Positions 13,346-25,854 of a stretch of 64,000 nt of DNA are shown piece by piece. The notes beneath the pieces are model-generated. The model had not been told where the DNA came from, ran no database searches, and was given only the letters and a program-made list of their open reading frames with translations. Each line of letters starts with the position of its first letter. The stretch's first letter is position 1. Source of the DNA: Tachypleus tridentatus (lineage: Eukaryota; Arthropoda; Merostomata; Xiphosura; Limulidae); contig NC_134834.1 of the NCBI RefSeq assembly GCF_004210375.1, forward strand, positions 156,879,290-156,943,289. The letters are read 5' to 3'. Position numbers and translations under genes: made by a program.

Positions 13346-14044
13346 GGTCAAATTTTATTGTTGTTGTTGTTTAGTTTTTTTTATCAGAATGTTAACCAAA
13401 AAAAGTTAGGAAGCAGATAACAAGCAAAATTCGTCCTTTGAAAATCAGTGGATTAAACGTTTCTTTTGTAGATTTTAAATCTATTCTCAAACCTTAGTTT
13501 AAATCCTGTTATAGATAACTATTCAAATTCTACTTTTTGTTAGAATGATATGTCGAAAACTCATTGTATTACGATGTACAAACAGCGAGTTGTAGAATGG
13601 AAGACATTGTAATTGACGAATATGAAATAAGATTATACTGACTAGAAAGATATATATACTCTTCTCATTTCCACAGCATTTTTTAATACTGCTCTGCAAC
13701 TTTTATAACAAAATGTTTATAAATACGTGAAAATACATCTAAATATAAGTACACTAAACAGTATTTACGCATATGTATAATATTAAAAACTGGAAAATAA
13801 TACAACATTAACTTGTTGCATAATAAAAATAGGGCACAGGCCTAAAAGGAGAGACTATACTTCGGTAGCTTTCTACACCACCAATCATTAGAACAAAATT
13901 ATTTACATTAAACAATCTATAAGAATCATAATGTTAGATAAAAATAGTTGTTTATCTATGAACAAGGTTAGAAATAAGTTTTGTTTTTAAAAACCTTACT
14001 TTAAATAGCAAAATCAATGTATCTCAAATCAATGAAAATTCTCC

Positions 14045-14170
14045 TTCCTCATTGGCACAATGGTTTGTCTGCTGATTCACACTGCAACAAACCGGGTTTA
14101 GATACTCGTAATGGGCAGGGCAGAGATGGCCAGTTGTGTAGCTTTGGGCTTAATTCCAAACAATTAATTA
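14045..14170 (+). mobile_element. tRNA-derived SINE, family C
   Basis: Head ATTGGCACAATGGTTTGTCT, box-B-like ACCGGGTTTAGATACTCG, then GGCAGAGATGGCCAGTTGTG and an AGCTTTGGGCTTAATTCC tail. The open frame 14017-14370 that crosses it starts just upstream and is not a convincing gene. No clear target duplication was found. Confidence 0.7.
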
Positions 14171-14548
14171 TATCTATTGAAGGCTATCTACTAGTTGAAG
14201 GGGTGTCGGTAAAACATGGGAATGATGTTTCCGCGTGTTCTTGGAGGAAGGCCAAGGCTAAGCCAATCAACATTCAGGATCTGGCGTTAAACTGCTTGTT
14301 CTCGTGCCCAGCTGTTCAAAGTAAACAACTATATGAAATGCTTCAAAAAGCTGTCCATATGAAGTTGTGACTTAGCTATATATGTAATTTCTAACTTAAA
14401 CTATTATTTCTTTTGATGATGACGTAGAATGCCACCGAAACATCCAGAGTGTCACAGTTATTAATAAATCTTTTTTATTTATTGTGCAACTATCTATTTA
14501 TAATGATAGGTTTAAACATATTGTATTCCCATTAAATTTTATAATAAT

Positions 14549-14670
14549 ATTTGTTTATTGTTAAACGCAAAGTTACACAGTACACTCTCTATACTCTGCC
14601 CACCGCGTCTATTGAAGCCTTATTTTTAGAGGAATAAGCCTTCGAACTTACAGCTGAACAACCAGAGAGC
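14549..14670 (-). mobile_element. Family C SINE, degenerate
   Basis: The plus strand reads GTTAAACGCAAAGTTACACA, then CTCTGCCCACC, the reverse complement of the family-C tail and linker. The tRNA head is strongly eroded. Confidence 0.55.
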
Positions 14671-14699
14671 TGGTTCAAAAGTAATCGGATACACTTGCC

Positions 14700-16535
14700 T
14701 AGTAGTGTTAAGTGCAATTTGTTAAAATGGCGATTGTATATAGTCGTTACTACGCGAGAAAAATGTTTGCATGCTGTTAACTAAGTTTAAAACTCACTTA
14801 TATAAAATTACTTTCTACGAAAGACAGCAAAAACGAGCATAACAATAAACAAATTCCAATGAAATTCTGTAAGCCTGGCCAATGTTAATAATTCTAGTGA
14901 GTTATCGCAAAAAAAAACAAAAAACACGGTTGAATATTGTTTTGGTTTCTTACGGAGGATATTTTACGTCAAAGAAAAAAATTAATTAATTAATACTTAT
15001 TGACAAAGTATATTAACGTTAGGAAGTATTGATAATTTATTTAGTCGTTTATTTCAATATTCGTTTTTTATTTCTACATTTTTTGTTTGCTTATTGCATT
15101 TCGATGCTTCAAGAACAATTGTTAATCAAAGCTACCGAGCGTCATCATTTCCATCACTTAGTCAGGAGTAAAGGAAATGCCGTAAAGCATTAACACTGAA
15201 AGCAAACAACCTGTTTCAGGTTGTTTCGTGTCAATTCTGCTGTTAAAAAACGTGTGCGACAAAAACTCTACTAAAAACTTCAAAACCTTGAAGAGAATCA
15301 TCACTGGTAATGCCTTCAGCTTGAGCAATGACAGCTTCTAACATTCTAACCATTTCAATGTTGGAATTCAATACCAACAGTTTTGTTCCTGATAAATTAT
15401 TTTGACCGTTTCCCAGTAATTCCTACTCTGGTCACACAGTTTTTCTCTTGTAATACAGATAAAAATATAGAGAATAATAAAGAAACCTGTTTTTGGTAGA
15501 GTTTTAATCCTACTGGAGTTTGTGAATCTTTGTTTTCAGACATAAAGATCTTTTGTGACATTAAAGCCAACTTCTTTTTGTGATATTACATGTCTGTATC
15601 ATGAGCATCAACAGCGCTTTATTTCACTCTTAATTAGAATTAATTTTCTTTTTCATAATTTAGTAAAGACGTTTCCCGAAACTTTTGCTACATTGTGTAA
15701 TGAGTTTTTTGTTATGCTCTCACCCTTACACATGGCAGTAAAGTTATATGTGAAAAATAAAGCTTTTTGATATTGTGAATTGTAATGAGAACGGTTCAGT
15801 ATATAAACAGGAGGACGGATCTGCGACTAGAGATGTTTCATAGTTGTTTTTTTTTCACATTTTCATACGTTAACTGTATTTTGGTAGCAGTTTCTATACT
15901 ATGCGTGCGTACTATAGTAGTGCACTTTTTATTTATAATTTGAAAATCGTACCTTACTATTAAATCTGTTTCACGAATTTACCACAGATATCAACCTACA
16001 AAATACGAATGAATAAAGTAGCATTGGGTCATGATGAGGCTCTGACAGTGATACAGTATTGCCCCTGTTTTGGGTTTTAGTATCAATATAACCAACAATT
16101 TTGCGTCATTAAATGAGAGACTAAGAAGGGACGTGTAACCCATCATATTATACGAATTTTAGTATGAACAAATATAATTTTAGAATAAATTTAAGAATAG
16201 CATAAGTGAAGTAAATTTTAAAATTTAATAAAAAAGAACTGTCTTATTTCAGTTAAAACATAAATACAATTTTTTTCTAATATCAGCCTATAAAAAACTA
16301 ATTATTATAGGCCTGATCTTTCCTTCAATCAGCATGTAGTGTCAAACATTCGTGAAATCTGGAGAAAAACAAATATTGCATGAAAACATGAGAGTGAGTG
16401 ACTCTGTTAATGAATTGATTAGTTAGCTAGTGAATCTTTGCTGTGTTACTGGTCGAACATTAAGTGTGTTATTCAACCAGTTGTAACTTTGTTGTAGATA
16501 TTAAAATAAATCTAATAAATAACTGTTTGTTACTT
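14700..16535. other. Intergenic DNA, nothing recognised
   Basis: A short perfect hairpin (ACAACCTG...CAGGTTGT) lies near 15208-15226. Open frames such as 15555-15770 have no recognisable similarity and a base composition like their surroundings. Confidence 0.4.
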
Positions 16536-16625
16536 TGTTAATGTGAAGAGGGTCTAGGAAGGTCGAAACGTTGTTCTCTGCTTATCAATAAAAGTGTTAA
16601 TACCCACACCAGCCGTTCTGAGATA
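16536..16625 (+). repeat. Penelope-type terminal fragment
   Basis: Contains GAGGGTCTAGGAAGGTCGAA, then TTGTTCTCTGCTTATCAATA, AAAGTGTTAATACC and CCAGCCGTTCTGAG in the same order as the reverse complement of 6775-6868. The two are separated by almost 10 kb, so this is a dispersed element end, not a local duplication. Confidence 0.6.
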
Positions 16626-16654
16626 TAAGTAACAGTTTAGTTTTGTTTGCGAGT

Positions 16655-16920
16655 TAGACCAACTTACAAGCCTGGCAACAAGGACGCTTGACTCGCAATT
16701 AGAGGGTCGAAGATTCGAATCTCTATCACACCAAACTATGCTCGCCTTGTCAGCCATGGGTACGTTATAATATGACAATCAACCCCACTCTCTGTTGGTA
16801 AAAGGATAGCCTAAGAGTTAGCGGTGTGTGTGGTGATGACTAGTTGTCTTCCCTCTAATTAGGAACGACTAGCGCAGACAGCCCTTGTGTATCTTTGCAT
16901 TAACTTCAAAACAAACCAAA
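16655..16920 (+). mobile_element. Family B SINE, old copy
   Basis: The head is degenerate (CAAGCCTGGCAACAAGGACG, then TTGACTCGCAATTAGAGGGT). The body carries TAAGAGTTAGCGGTG and a truncated tail ending ACTTCAAAACAAAC. Divergence from the family consensus is visibly higher than in the copies at 27294, 33614 and 37261. Confidence 0.8.
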
Positions 16921-17099
16921 CTAAAAACTATCAACAAACAGTAACCTGTAGGATAAACAGGTTGCATTCGAAGAAATAAATAGCTTTTGTGGAAACAACT
17001 TTACATTATCTTTCTGACTAATCAGAAAGAACCCACTCAATGGTAGAGATAGTTATAACACTTGTTTTACGAGTATGACGATTTTGGTAAAAGTAAAAT

Positions 17100-17562
17100 G
17101 TAATTTTAGCTAAACTTTAAAATGACAACATGTGATCAGTGTGAGGCTAGAGTTAATGAAACAGCGAAAAAAAAAGAGGGCAGAACTTTAAAAGACAGAC
17201 AAAATTTTAAGAAAATTAAAAGTAGATCAAGAGAAAAGAGGCAAAAATTTAAGAGAGGAGTTAAAAGAAAGAGACGTATGGTCTATAATAGAAGATCGAT
17301 CTACTCCCCAAGAGGTGGAAGAGAGGACACGGAGGATATTCAGTGTCCTTTTACACTTGACTCGTAGCTGCTTAATGTGTGGTGTACAGATCAGCTTATG
17401 GTCAAAGATAAGCCCCAAGAATTTTGTATCAGGGACGACGGGAAGAACAACTTCACCGACACAGAGGTCAGGATTGGGGTGAGTATCTCGTTGGGGGCAA
17501 GAGTGCATGCAAATGGTTTTAGAGAAAGAAAAGTTAAAACAATTTGCTGTGGTTCACTTGAT
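17100..17562 (-). pseudogene. Second partial copy of the LINE (RT C-terminal region)
   Basis: The minus-strand frame 17508-17227 contains VVPDTKFLGLIFDHKL and LNILRVLSSTSWGVDRS, the region following the RT palm in Jockey/I-group LINEs. The same region is present again at about 18710-18487 within the longer LINE copy, and the DNA of the two stretches aligns over about 220 bp. As this copy lies beyond the RNase H and 3' flank of the longer copy, it is a separate truncated insertion or a segmental duplication rather than part of one ORF. It degenerates below about 17230. Confidence 0.7.
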
Positions 17563-17799
17563 GGTTGGCATTTTAAGGCGCAAAGCAACTAGGCTATCTG
17601 CGCCAAACAACCAGTACAAAATTAAAAATAAAGTAAAATTATTAACATTCGTAAAAAGGAATCATATTAACACAAAACAGAGTCCAATTTTTTAATTAAA
17701 AACTTAAATATCGTTGAAAATGCCAATGGCTCTTTAAAAATTAAAAACATTTGTAAGATGGACAGTGTCACCATCGCCAATGACACTGCCCAGCGCCAG

Positions 17800-20785
17800 G
17801 GTAAACCTGTGGACAAAAAATGTCTAAAATAGTGTCATCGTCCAGAGTCGTAACGACAGCAAGACAATAAAATGTTGACTGTTGTGACTTAAGCGTCACA
17901 CAGACCATACATTGATGCATCAGTCACAGATAAAAGAAAACGATGACTTAACAAAGTGTGACCAATGCGTAGCCTAGTTAGGACAACTTCCTCCTTTTAA
18001 TCCTTACGGAAACAAGATGGCCAAAGTTCAATAGAAGGGTTTATCTGTTAAAGATTGTTATTACTCGGCTACTAACTAGCATGGAGCTGAACCTTGAATA
18101 TAGGACCATAATTCGTGTATAAAACAGGCACCGCAGTGATAGCGCCTGAGCACAGAGACTTAGCTGTCAGCGAGCTCGTTCCTGCGAATACCAACGTGGC
18201 CTGGTATCGAGAAGAACTGGATAGAAGTAGATGTTAATGAGAAATGGGTCAGTCAGTTTTGAATATCAGTGAGAACAGGGTGATAGAACAGCAGAGAGCT
18301 AAGCGAGTACAATTCGAGTACTGCTTAAATTCTATGTGATCCAGGGTATAAAATGGTGTACAGTTCGACAATGAACACAGAAACTGTAGATAGAATTCTG
18401 TGGGCAACCACCGAACCACAATAAACCATGGTAAAGCCCACAAAGTCATCTGATTTAACTATCCATATGAATGGAAATGGAAGGATGTTCAGTGCCCTTG
18501 TACACTTGACTCGTAGCTACTTAATGTGTGGTATATAGGTCAGCTATGGTAAAAAATAAGCCCCAAGAACTATTTCTCAGGGACGACAGGAAAAACAACT
18601 TCACCGACACAGAAGTCAGGATTGGGGTGAGTATCCCGTCGGTGGCAAAAATGCATGCAAACAGTTTTAGAGAGAAAAAAGTTAAACCATCTGCTGTGGT
18701 TCACTTCAGTAAATGATTGAAGGCAGTCTGTAGCTGCTGCTCAATAAACCACGTGTTTGATGACTGACAAGAGATGTGGAAGTTGTCGACATAGAGCCCA
18801 TTTGCAATAGTAGAAAGGAGTTGTCCCGTGATTGCATTAGTCTTTATACTGAATAGTATGACACTCAAGACACAGTCCTGAGGGACTCCAAATTCCTGTA
18901 GAAAAGAACGGGAAAGTGTCGAACCCACATGAACTTGAAATCGCCTGCCCTTTAAAATTTTTTTAATTAAAAATGGGCAAATGGCCATGAAACCTATATG
19001 AGTGAAGGTCTCGCAAAATGCTATACCTCCACGTAGTATCGCAAACCTTCTCAAGGTCAAATAATACTGACACAAGATGTTGTCACTTCAGAAAGGCTTC
19101 TCTGACTGACGTTAAATCAAATGAGGTTGTTCACGGTGGAGAACTGTCGTCAGAACCCACACTGGGAGAGTGAAAGAAGGGTATTTGATTCGAGAAACCA
19201 TATAAGATGAGCATTAACAATTCTCTCTAAGGTCTTACAGAGAGAGCTCGTCAAAGCAATTGTTCTGTAGTTTGAAGGAATCTTGGGATCCTTCCCAGGC
19301 TTAGAGAAAGGTAGAACAATAACCTTGTGCCACACATCAGGAAAATCATTCTTCTGCCAGATCTGGTAAAAAACAACCAAAATAACAGCAAGAGAAGCAA
19401 GAGAGAAATGGCGTATTATCTCGTAATGTATATCTTCAGTTCGGCCAATGTACTGTCGGACTGATGAAGAGTAAGCTTGAGTCCCACCAATGTAAAGTGG
19501 CAATTATAGTCATAGAGACGATCAGACCAAAAGGAAAGATGCAACCGTTCTGTCCGAGTTTTGATTGCTAAGAAGGTGGAAGATGAAGCACAATTGATAG
19601 ATACCCAGCAAAAGCTTTTGCGATACTTTCAATGATGCTCTGGATATCAGCAACTTCTTGGCCATCAGAGAGCAAGATCAAAAGGGGAACATAATTATAC
19701 TGTCCACTGACCTTCCGAATATTATCCCATGACTTTGGAACTGGTCGTAGACGAAATTCTAGTTGTGAATTTAATCCAAGTTTCCTTCTGGCTTTGAAGT
19801 CTTACCTGCCGAGCATATGCACGGAGCCCCTGAAAAGCAATATGGCTTGAAACAGTGGAATACCTACGAAAAGTATCTCAGGCCCGTTTTTGAGCCTTTC
19901 GTACCACGTGACAGCAGGATTCCCCCATGGACGACGATACCGTGGAAAACCGAGGTTTTAGGAATACACTGAATAGCTGCCTGGGTAATACAATCAGTCA
20001 CTGCAGCCACGCAATCATCTATCAATGGCTTACAGACGATGGCAGGATCAAGTTCTGTCAGAGCAGTAAAAGAGAACCAGTCAGCTTGGTCCAATTTCTA
20101 CTGGGGCATGCGGATGGAATGGCATTGCCCATGCCCAGTCTTTCTCAGAATGATTGGAAAATGATCACTGCCCACGTGGGTTATTGTCAACCCTCAATGA
20201 AAAGTGAGAGAAGAGTGAAAGGGAGCAGATCAAAAGATCAATAGCAGTAAAAGACTGGTTAGGTGCATGAAAATAAGTATAAAACACCAGTATTGAAGAG
20301 AGAAAGGTTGTGATCTGAGAGCATATGCTCTATGGAGTGACCCCTCCCATCAATATCAGTACAATCTTAGAGGGCATTATGTCCATTAAAGTGTCCCAGG
20401 TTTAAGAAGGGAGACAGCAACTGTTCAACAAGAGCATCAATTTCTGACTGATCATAGATCTCTCCAGGAGACAGGTAGAGAGAACAAACAGTGATGGCAC
20501 AACCCAAGGAAACACAGATAGCTACGGCCTCCAAAGGTGTGTCGAGTGGCAAAGAAGGGCTGACACATGTTAATCGACCAGCAGTGCTACCTCTCCATGC
20601 ACTTGTCCATCACACAACCTGTCATTTCTGTACAAAGAAAGCTGCCAAAGGGTTACTCTATCGGCGGATTTTAGAAATGTTTCCTGTAAGGAAAGACACA
20701 CAGGACGATAGGAATCAATCAGCGCCTTGATATCATCCAAATTAGGGTGGAAACCTCGACAGTTCCACTGTATCAATGTGGCCAT
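17800..20785 (-). pseudogene. LINE ORF2 remnant: APE endonuclease, reverse transcriptase, RNase H
   Basis: The start at 20785 gives MATLIQWNCRGFHPNLDDIK, the endonuclease N-terminus; a QET motif follows. The catalytic LGDFN box reads LGHFNGHN and an SDHFP motif is present near 20170. RT signatures are PGKDPKIPSNYRTIAL (about 19280) and VPQDCVLSVILF (about 18880; the usual G after Q is D). The catalytic YVDD box reads YVDN (about 18790). RNase H is recognisable from ELYAILYALDHIEF-like coding near 18350. At least four frame breaks separate these blocks. The polymerase and nuclease are both inactive by residue loss. Confidence 0.75.
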
Positions 20786-20860
20786 TTTTATCTATGTGGA
20801 GAGCCCCTCTTTTCTTGACCACGTCTTCTTCTTTATTCTCTTTATTACAAGAAGGTCTAT

Positions 20861-21990
20861 CTACCTCCATAGATAATGCCTGGGTTGAGTAACCAGGTCT
20901 CTGTCATTATAAGGAGATTCCACTGACTGAAGCCATGAAGGAGTAATTGTTTTGCATCGCTGGACTAGAGAAGAAAATGAACCCGAGGAAATGCCCGAAC
21001 TCAGAACCAAAGGAAGTGGATCTGGAGATGTTCTGGATGAAATGGTAGAGAGAAAGATGGGTGTTGACGTTGACTGATCAACGTTATTAACCATGGAAAG
21101 GAAAATACTTTTCAGTGGTTTGAAAACGATTTTTGGAGGCATGGAGAGATTTGTCTACATTCCCACTTTAGCAGTGAAATGGAGAGCAGCAGCATACGTC
21201 CAGGATGGAGTGGTGTGCAGTAACTTTCGAGCCTCTGGGTAACAAATGTTATGAACTATTTTCAAGTGCTGTACCTCTTTTTCTTCTACCCAACTAGGGC
21301 ATGAACGAAAGTAAGATGGGTGAGAGCCACTATAATTAACAAAAAGATGGTCTATTCCACACTTTTAGGCATCAAGGTCCTTGCCACTGCAACAAGCATA
21401 CGTCAAGGAACCATGAAATGATATTTTTGAGTGACTAAACCGCTGATGTTGGAAACATCTGATATGATTTGGAATATATAGCCATATTTTGCAACTTAGA
21501 TAACCTATTTAGATGGTGGCAAGTAGACGTGGCGGTGTAAATGTCAAAATTAGGACATTGGTTGGTATCATAATTCCATCTTTGCGAGTAGAGACATGCC
21601 TCACTGCAGAAACTCCTTGGGTGGAAAAACCAGGGAGGATCTCTGATTCGGGAATGTTCTTCAAATCTCTCTCAACAATAACTCCTCGTGACGATTTCAA
21701 AGTAGTAGGGGAGTAACCTCAGTGGCCTTCGAATGGAAGAGAAGTTCACTGTGTTTAGGAATGGATGTTTCCACCAAGATGTCTCCACGACGTAACTTTT
21801 TGACTGACTTAGGAGAGCCAGCAAGACCCTCTCGTCCCTTCTGAATAAAAAAGGGGAGACATTTACCCTAAAGATTTGCCCGATAAAGAATGTAATATCA
21901 AAAAATGAGATACAGGTGTTGAAAAAGTTGAAGATTGCCTTTTAGAATCTTCAGGACGTGGTTGTTTACCAATGATCTCTTTTCACTATC
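20861..21990 (-). pseudogene. LINE ORF1 (gag-like) remnant
   Basis: Minus-strand frames contain GLAGSPKSVKKLRRGDIL, VERDLKNIPESEILPGF and STQGVSAVRHVSTRKDGIM, the conserved block preceding the zinc knuckles in Jockey/I-group ORF1 proteins. The knuckle region follows at about 21500-21350 but has lost several cysteines and the frame. A proline/serine-rich piece (21142-20861) lies next to the ORF2 start. Confidence 0.7.
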
Positions 21991-22469
21991 TTATTTAGAT
22001 TTTGATTAGTGGGATCCATAATAAAGAAAGAATGTTTTGATGCTCACTGACCCCACCCACCATGGAGCTTTACAAGGGAACGCACTACAATGCCAAAAAA
22101 AGACACTGCAGGAACGCCAGGATTTCGTGAACACTATACCCGAACACCAGCATCAGGCACAATGTCCACAACACTCATTGAAAAAATCCAACACTAGTAC
22201 TCGATTGATCCTAGCCCAAGTGAACCAGCGACTGACTCTGGGAGGGCCATCCCAAGGCCGCCAGTCCACATGAATTCAAGGCCAAAGTGGTGTGTTATGG
22301 TTGGACCTCTCAAACACCAGGATCCTCTCCTCCCCTTCACGAGTTGTCATACACGCAAACACGTGGATGGATGTTTAGGTCCTAGAGAAGGTAAACTGAA
22401 AGAACACAACCTCTCTGGGAGGTCCCTTCATCACGTATAGGAATCCACATGGAGGGTAATAATTCATGA

Positions 22470-23600
22470 ATATATTAGTAAATCTGAAGTAGTACAAAAA
22501 AAGACACTTATAATGTGCAGAAATATTGAAATGACAAGAACCGAAGTAGTATAGTACAAGACAAGATCAAGAAAGCCATTGGAGATGTGAAACAGAATTT
22601 TGGTCGTAAAATTGAAATAGTACAAAAAAACAACTTATAATGTGCAGAAACACTGCAATGACAAAAATTGAAAAAATAAAAAATATATATATAAATTGTA
22701 AAAAGATAAACAAGTTGAATTAGCACAAAAAATTAATGAGATATAAAAGAACATCAACATATAAAATAACTGAAAATTAATTGACAAATTCAAGAATCAA
22801 ACCAACCACATTCTAACTGTATCAATCATATAATTCAATTGTTAAATTTCTTTAAATACGCAATTGGAACAGGAGAAACAATTTGGTCAATACTTATTAC
22901 CACTGCAACAGTGCCACATGTGGCCACAAAACCTTAATAAAATACTCCAGTTATTACAGAACTCGATAGTGAGGTTCAACAGCAGAAACCATTCAAAAAT
23001 CGACAGATTATGACGATAAGGTACCATAGGACATATATCAATATTAGCTTCAAATAATTTTCAAAGTGAATGAATAAAGCATTGAACGAAAAGCTATCCA
23101 TCTTACTATTCATAAAAAAGGACCATCCACAAGAAAATAAGTGTTTGAAGTGTAACTTAATATTACATATTGCCATAATCTACAGAATATAAATCTTCTT
23201 AAAGGACACCAGAAAATGAAAACTGCTATAAAAGTGGGAAACATGAGCATTAAAACGGAAACTTTGTGAAATAAACAAATGATAAAAACCAAGGATACCA
23301 TAAGATGAGTCCTGGAGCCCAACATGATCAAATGAACACACAATCAGAAAACAGGAAATAGCTGTATGGAAGAAATGAATTTCAGTTAAGAATAGTAATT
23401 CATCTGTTCTAATTGATATAGAAAGTTCATTACTTAAAGAAACCATTCCATTAGTCAATAGATTTATTGTTGAGAAGCCTTGCAATATATCGAATAACAT
23501 TGGTTCTACTGCTACAACTGTTCGACCCATTCTATTAAATAGTGATAAAAAATTACCTAAAGAGGTGGAAAAAATCCCATAAAAAGTGACTGTCATTTGT
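22470..23600 (+). other. Unassigned retroelement-like relic with an internal duplication
   Basis: A TAGTACAAAAAAA...CTTATAATGTGCAGAAA block starting at 22490 recurs at 22618, a period of about 128 bp. Plus-strand coding from the first block (EVVQDKIKKAIGDVKQNFG) looks like a gag-type coiled coil. From about 23385 a 60-codon open stretch includes LLKETIPLVNRFIVEKP and TTVRPILLN and ends at a stop near 23580. I do not recognise a family with certainty; a decayed LTR-retrotransposon gag is the best guess. Confidence 0.3.
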
Positions 23601-24049
23601 TTAATAAAAATAAGTATGAATACTGTGTTTTTTCTAATTGAGATACTTTAAATAGTGGATATTTGTAAAAAAAAAATATCACATTCTTACCATCAAATAA
23701 CTTATCTATATGCAGTACAAATTAAAATAATATGTTGGAATTCGCTTCAAATCTTCGTCATATCGCAAATCTGTTGTTTTGGTTTTTTTCAAAGCAATCA
23801 TTCCTTAAAAAACGTGAAACTTGTTTGCAATTAATTTTCAGTGTGAAGCGTCTGAAAAGTGACCACTTTGAAAACTGTTAATGACATTTGTCTGCTATGA
23901 ATAATCTCACTAAGACGTAACTGCTTTAAATAGTCCTACCTAGTTCGTTAAAAAGTGACTTGCTGGCAAATTCTAGTGACTAAGCTCTTTAGCTTAGTTA
24001 GCAGAGCAAACATTTGAAATGTGACAGCTCTTGAGTTCATAATATATAT

Positions 24050-24082
24050 ATTGGGTTCAATATATATATATATATATATCTT
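24050..24082. repeat. TA microsatellite
   Basis: Alternating TA run interrupted once by TTGGGTTCA. Confidence 0.8.
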
Positions 24083-24095
24083 TCAGAGAAAAATA

Positions 24096-24250
24096 ATACT
24101 GATAAAGTTAAGAAAACAAAACTGATAAACGGTGTATCTCTACCGTAATGTTGGTCCTACTTCCGCATCCACCTCCAAAACCCTAGGGTACATTTTATAT
24201 CCCACATTATAGCTCATATGCTGGGATCTTTTCAATTAGTGCAGCGTTTT
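24096..24250 (-). repeat. Dispersed repeat shared with 41060-41590
   Basis: The reverse complement contains GCTGCACTAATTGAAAAGAT, then CCCAGCATATGAGC and TATAATGTGGGATATAAAAT. The same order occurs at 41087-41150 on the plus strand. This copy abuts the 42-bp inverted repeat. Confidence 0.65.
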
Positions 24251-24265
24251 TTGTTTATTATTTTT

Positions 24266-24382
24266 AAATTTATATGCAAAAACGGCTCGTTTGGGTTGAG
24301 AAAATATTTTACATAGAAGATATACATAGAAATATTTTACATATTTTCTCAACCCAAACGAGCCGTTTTTGCATATAAATTT
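24266..24382. repeat. Perfect 42-bp inverted repeat (33-bp spacer)
   Basis: Left arm 24266-24307 and right arm 24341-24382 are perfect reverse complements over 42 bp. The core GGCTCGTTTGGGTTGAGAAA and its complement also occur in similar form at about 1107-1135 beside the Penelope-like RT. It could fold into a large hairpin, and probably represents two Penelope-type ends joined head to head. Confidence 0.9.
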
Positions 24383-24389
24383 CTCAACA

Positions 24390-25690
24390 AGTGGGTTTCT
24401 CGACATCACTGATTATTTTTAAATTTATTTTTGTTTCGGCTTGTTTTTTAAAGTTATAACAAACTAATATATATCAAACACTACTAACCACTGACCTTCA
24501 AGTTGGGTATTGTAAATATGCTGAGATTTAACTCTTTTAAATAACAACCGCACTGAGACTCAAATACTTCACTTAAGTCCGCAAACTTTCAGTTGTCCCA
24601 CCGCGGTACTTAAATAGCCTACTTAAAACCTCACTTATTATTTTAAATGAATTGTTTCAGACCTAGATGCTCTAGTAACAATAAGACACTCTCATTGAGA
24701 CCTATGTATTTTCATCTCAAGGAAGTGCTTTAAATAACCACAATGAGACCTGATTGCTTTGAATGATCTCATCGAGACCTCTGCTTGAAATAGTCCTGCC
24801 TATATATGGTTTGATAAATAATCACAATTCCCCCTTTTAAAAAAATCACATTGTATATATACTCTATATAAAACATGACTACTTTAAATATTTATTACTA
24901 TAGCACTATTGTTGTTATTTAATATTCTTAATATGATATGTTTGTTTTAAACAATTCAAGTGAGATCTTACGGCTTCCTACACCCTCCTCAAAAGTGTAA
25001 TTCACCACCAAGAGACATATTACAATGACAGAGCGCAACGTACCCTAGTAGAAAATTTCAGAACTATAGAATGACAACTGTATAATAATAGTTATCATAA
25101 TAACTGTGGTGTTACGTATGTATCAATGACAACACTCTCGTAAAACCGGTTTAACAGCCCCATCACAATAGTTGGCACTTGCAATTTGAAAAATCTTAGA
25201 AACTCTAAAGCCTGCAAGGTCACTACACATTTCTTGAACTAAGCTCGCCAAGCGTAACAATAGACCAGGATAGTGCAGAGATATAGTACAACAGTGTTTT
25301 GCTATTTGCCTTATTCAGGTTTTTTCCAGGGGTATATATTCCTTGTCGTTTCAAAGTAGTTTATTTTGTTTCTTCGACAGTATTACAAGATTTATTGTTA
25401 AGTTCGACTTCATTAATTAAGAAACTATTGAGATTCAAAAGAAACAGATTTAAAAGAATTGATTGTTAACTGTGTTTCTACGAGCCAGACACCTAGGATT
25501 TTGCAGAACCTAATTTTTCAAGTCATCCCGACTCGTTTGTTTATTGGCTAACATTTTTTAAAACCTGATTGCACAAAAAGCAAATAATTGCTTTGTGAAA
25601 ACCTGATTCACTGCTTGCCACAAAACAGATATCGATATTCTGTAAGTGTGATGATCTTGTATTGATAAAGTAACGTTAATACGGGAAAAG
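24390..25690. other. Intergenic DNA, nothing recognised
   Basis: CACTGAGACC- and CATTGAGACC-like phrases recur loosely between 24540 and 24790, suggesting an old degenerate tandem repeat, but no clean period could be fixed. Confidence 0.35.
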
Positions 25691-25854
25691 AAGAAAATGG
25701 CTTGTAAGTCAAACTACACATGTGTAGTACTTGTAGGACATGCCCTTGATGTCAGTGTGGTGCAATGGTTTAAACCAAGAAGTCAAAATGGAACTAAAAG
25801 CAGATGGGAAACAGCCGCAGAGCAAATTAATGGCACGAAGAAAGAAAAAAGGAA

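Larger units (their letters stand above)
17563..22460 (-). mobile_element. Decayed non-LTR retrotransposon (Jockey/I group)
   Basis: On the minus strand the expected LINE order can be read: gag-like ORF1 (about 21990-20861), APE-type endonuclease (20785-19864), reverse transcriptase (19503-18487) and RNase H (about 18480-17800), then a 3' flank. RNase H downstream of an APE endonuclease and RT is typical of the I/Loa/Jockey assemblage. The element is broken by many frameshifts and stops. The sequence 17570-17620 has a fragmentary relative at 12047-12090. The 5' limit near 22460 is approximate. Confidence 0.8.

Noticed and set aside
14017-14370. 117-codon open frame
   Set aside because: Much of it runs through a family-C SINE; the remainder shows no known domain.
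14410-14480. Another Penelope-type end (GATGATGACGTAG...CGAAACATC)
   Set aside because: Suggestive motif spacing but too short and diverged from the two confident fragments.
17122-17367. Lysine/arginine-rich plus-strand ORF
   Set aside because: It is the reverse-strand shadow of the LINE RT fragment.
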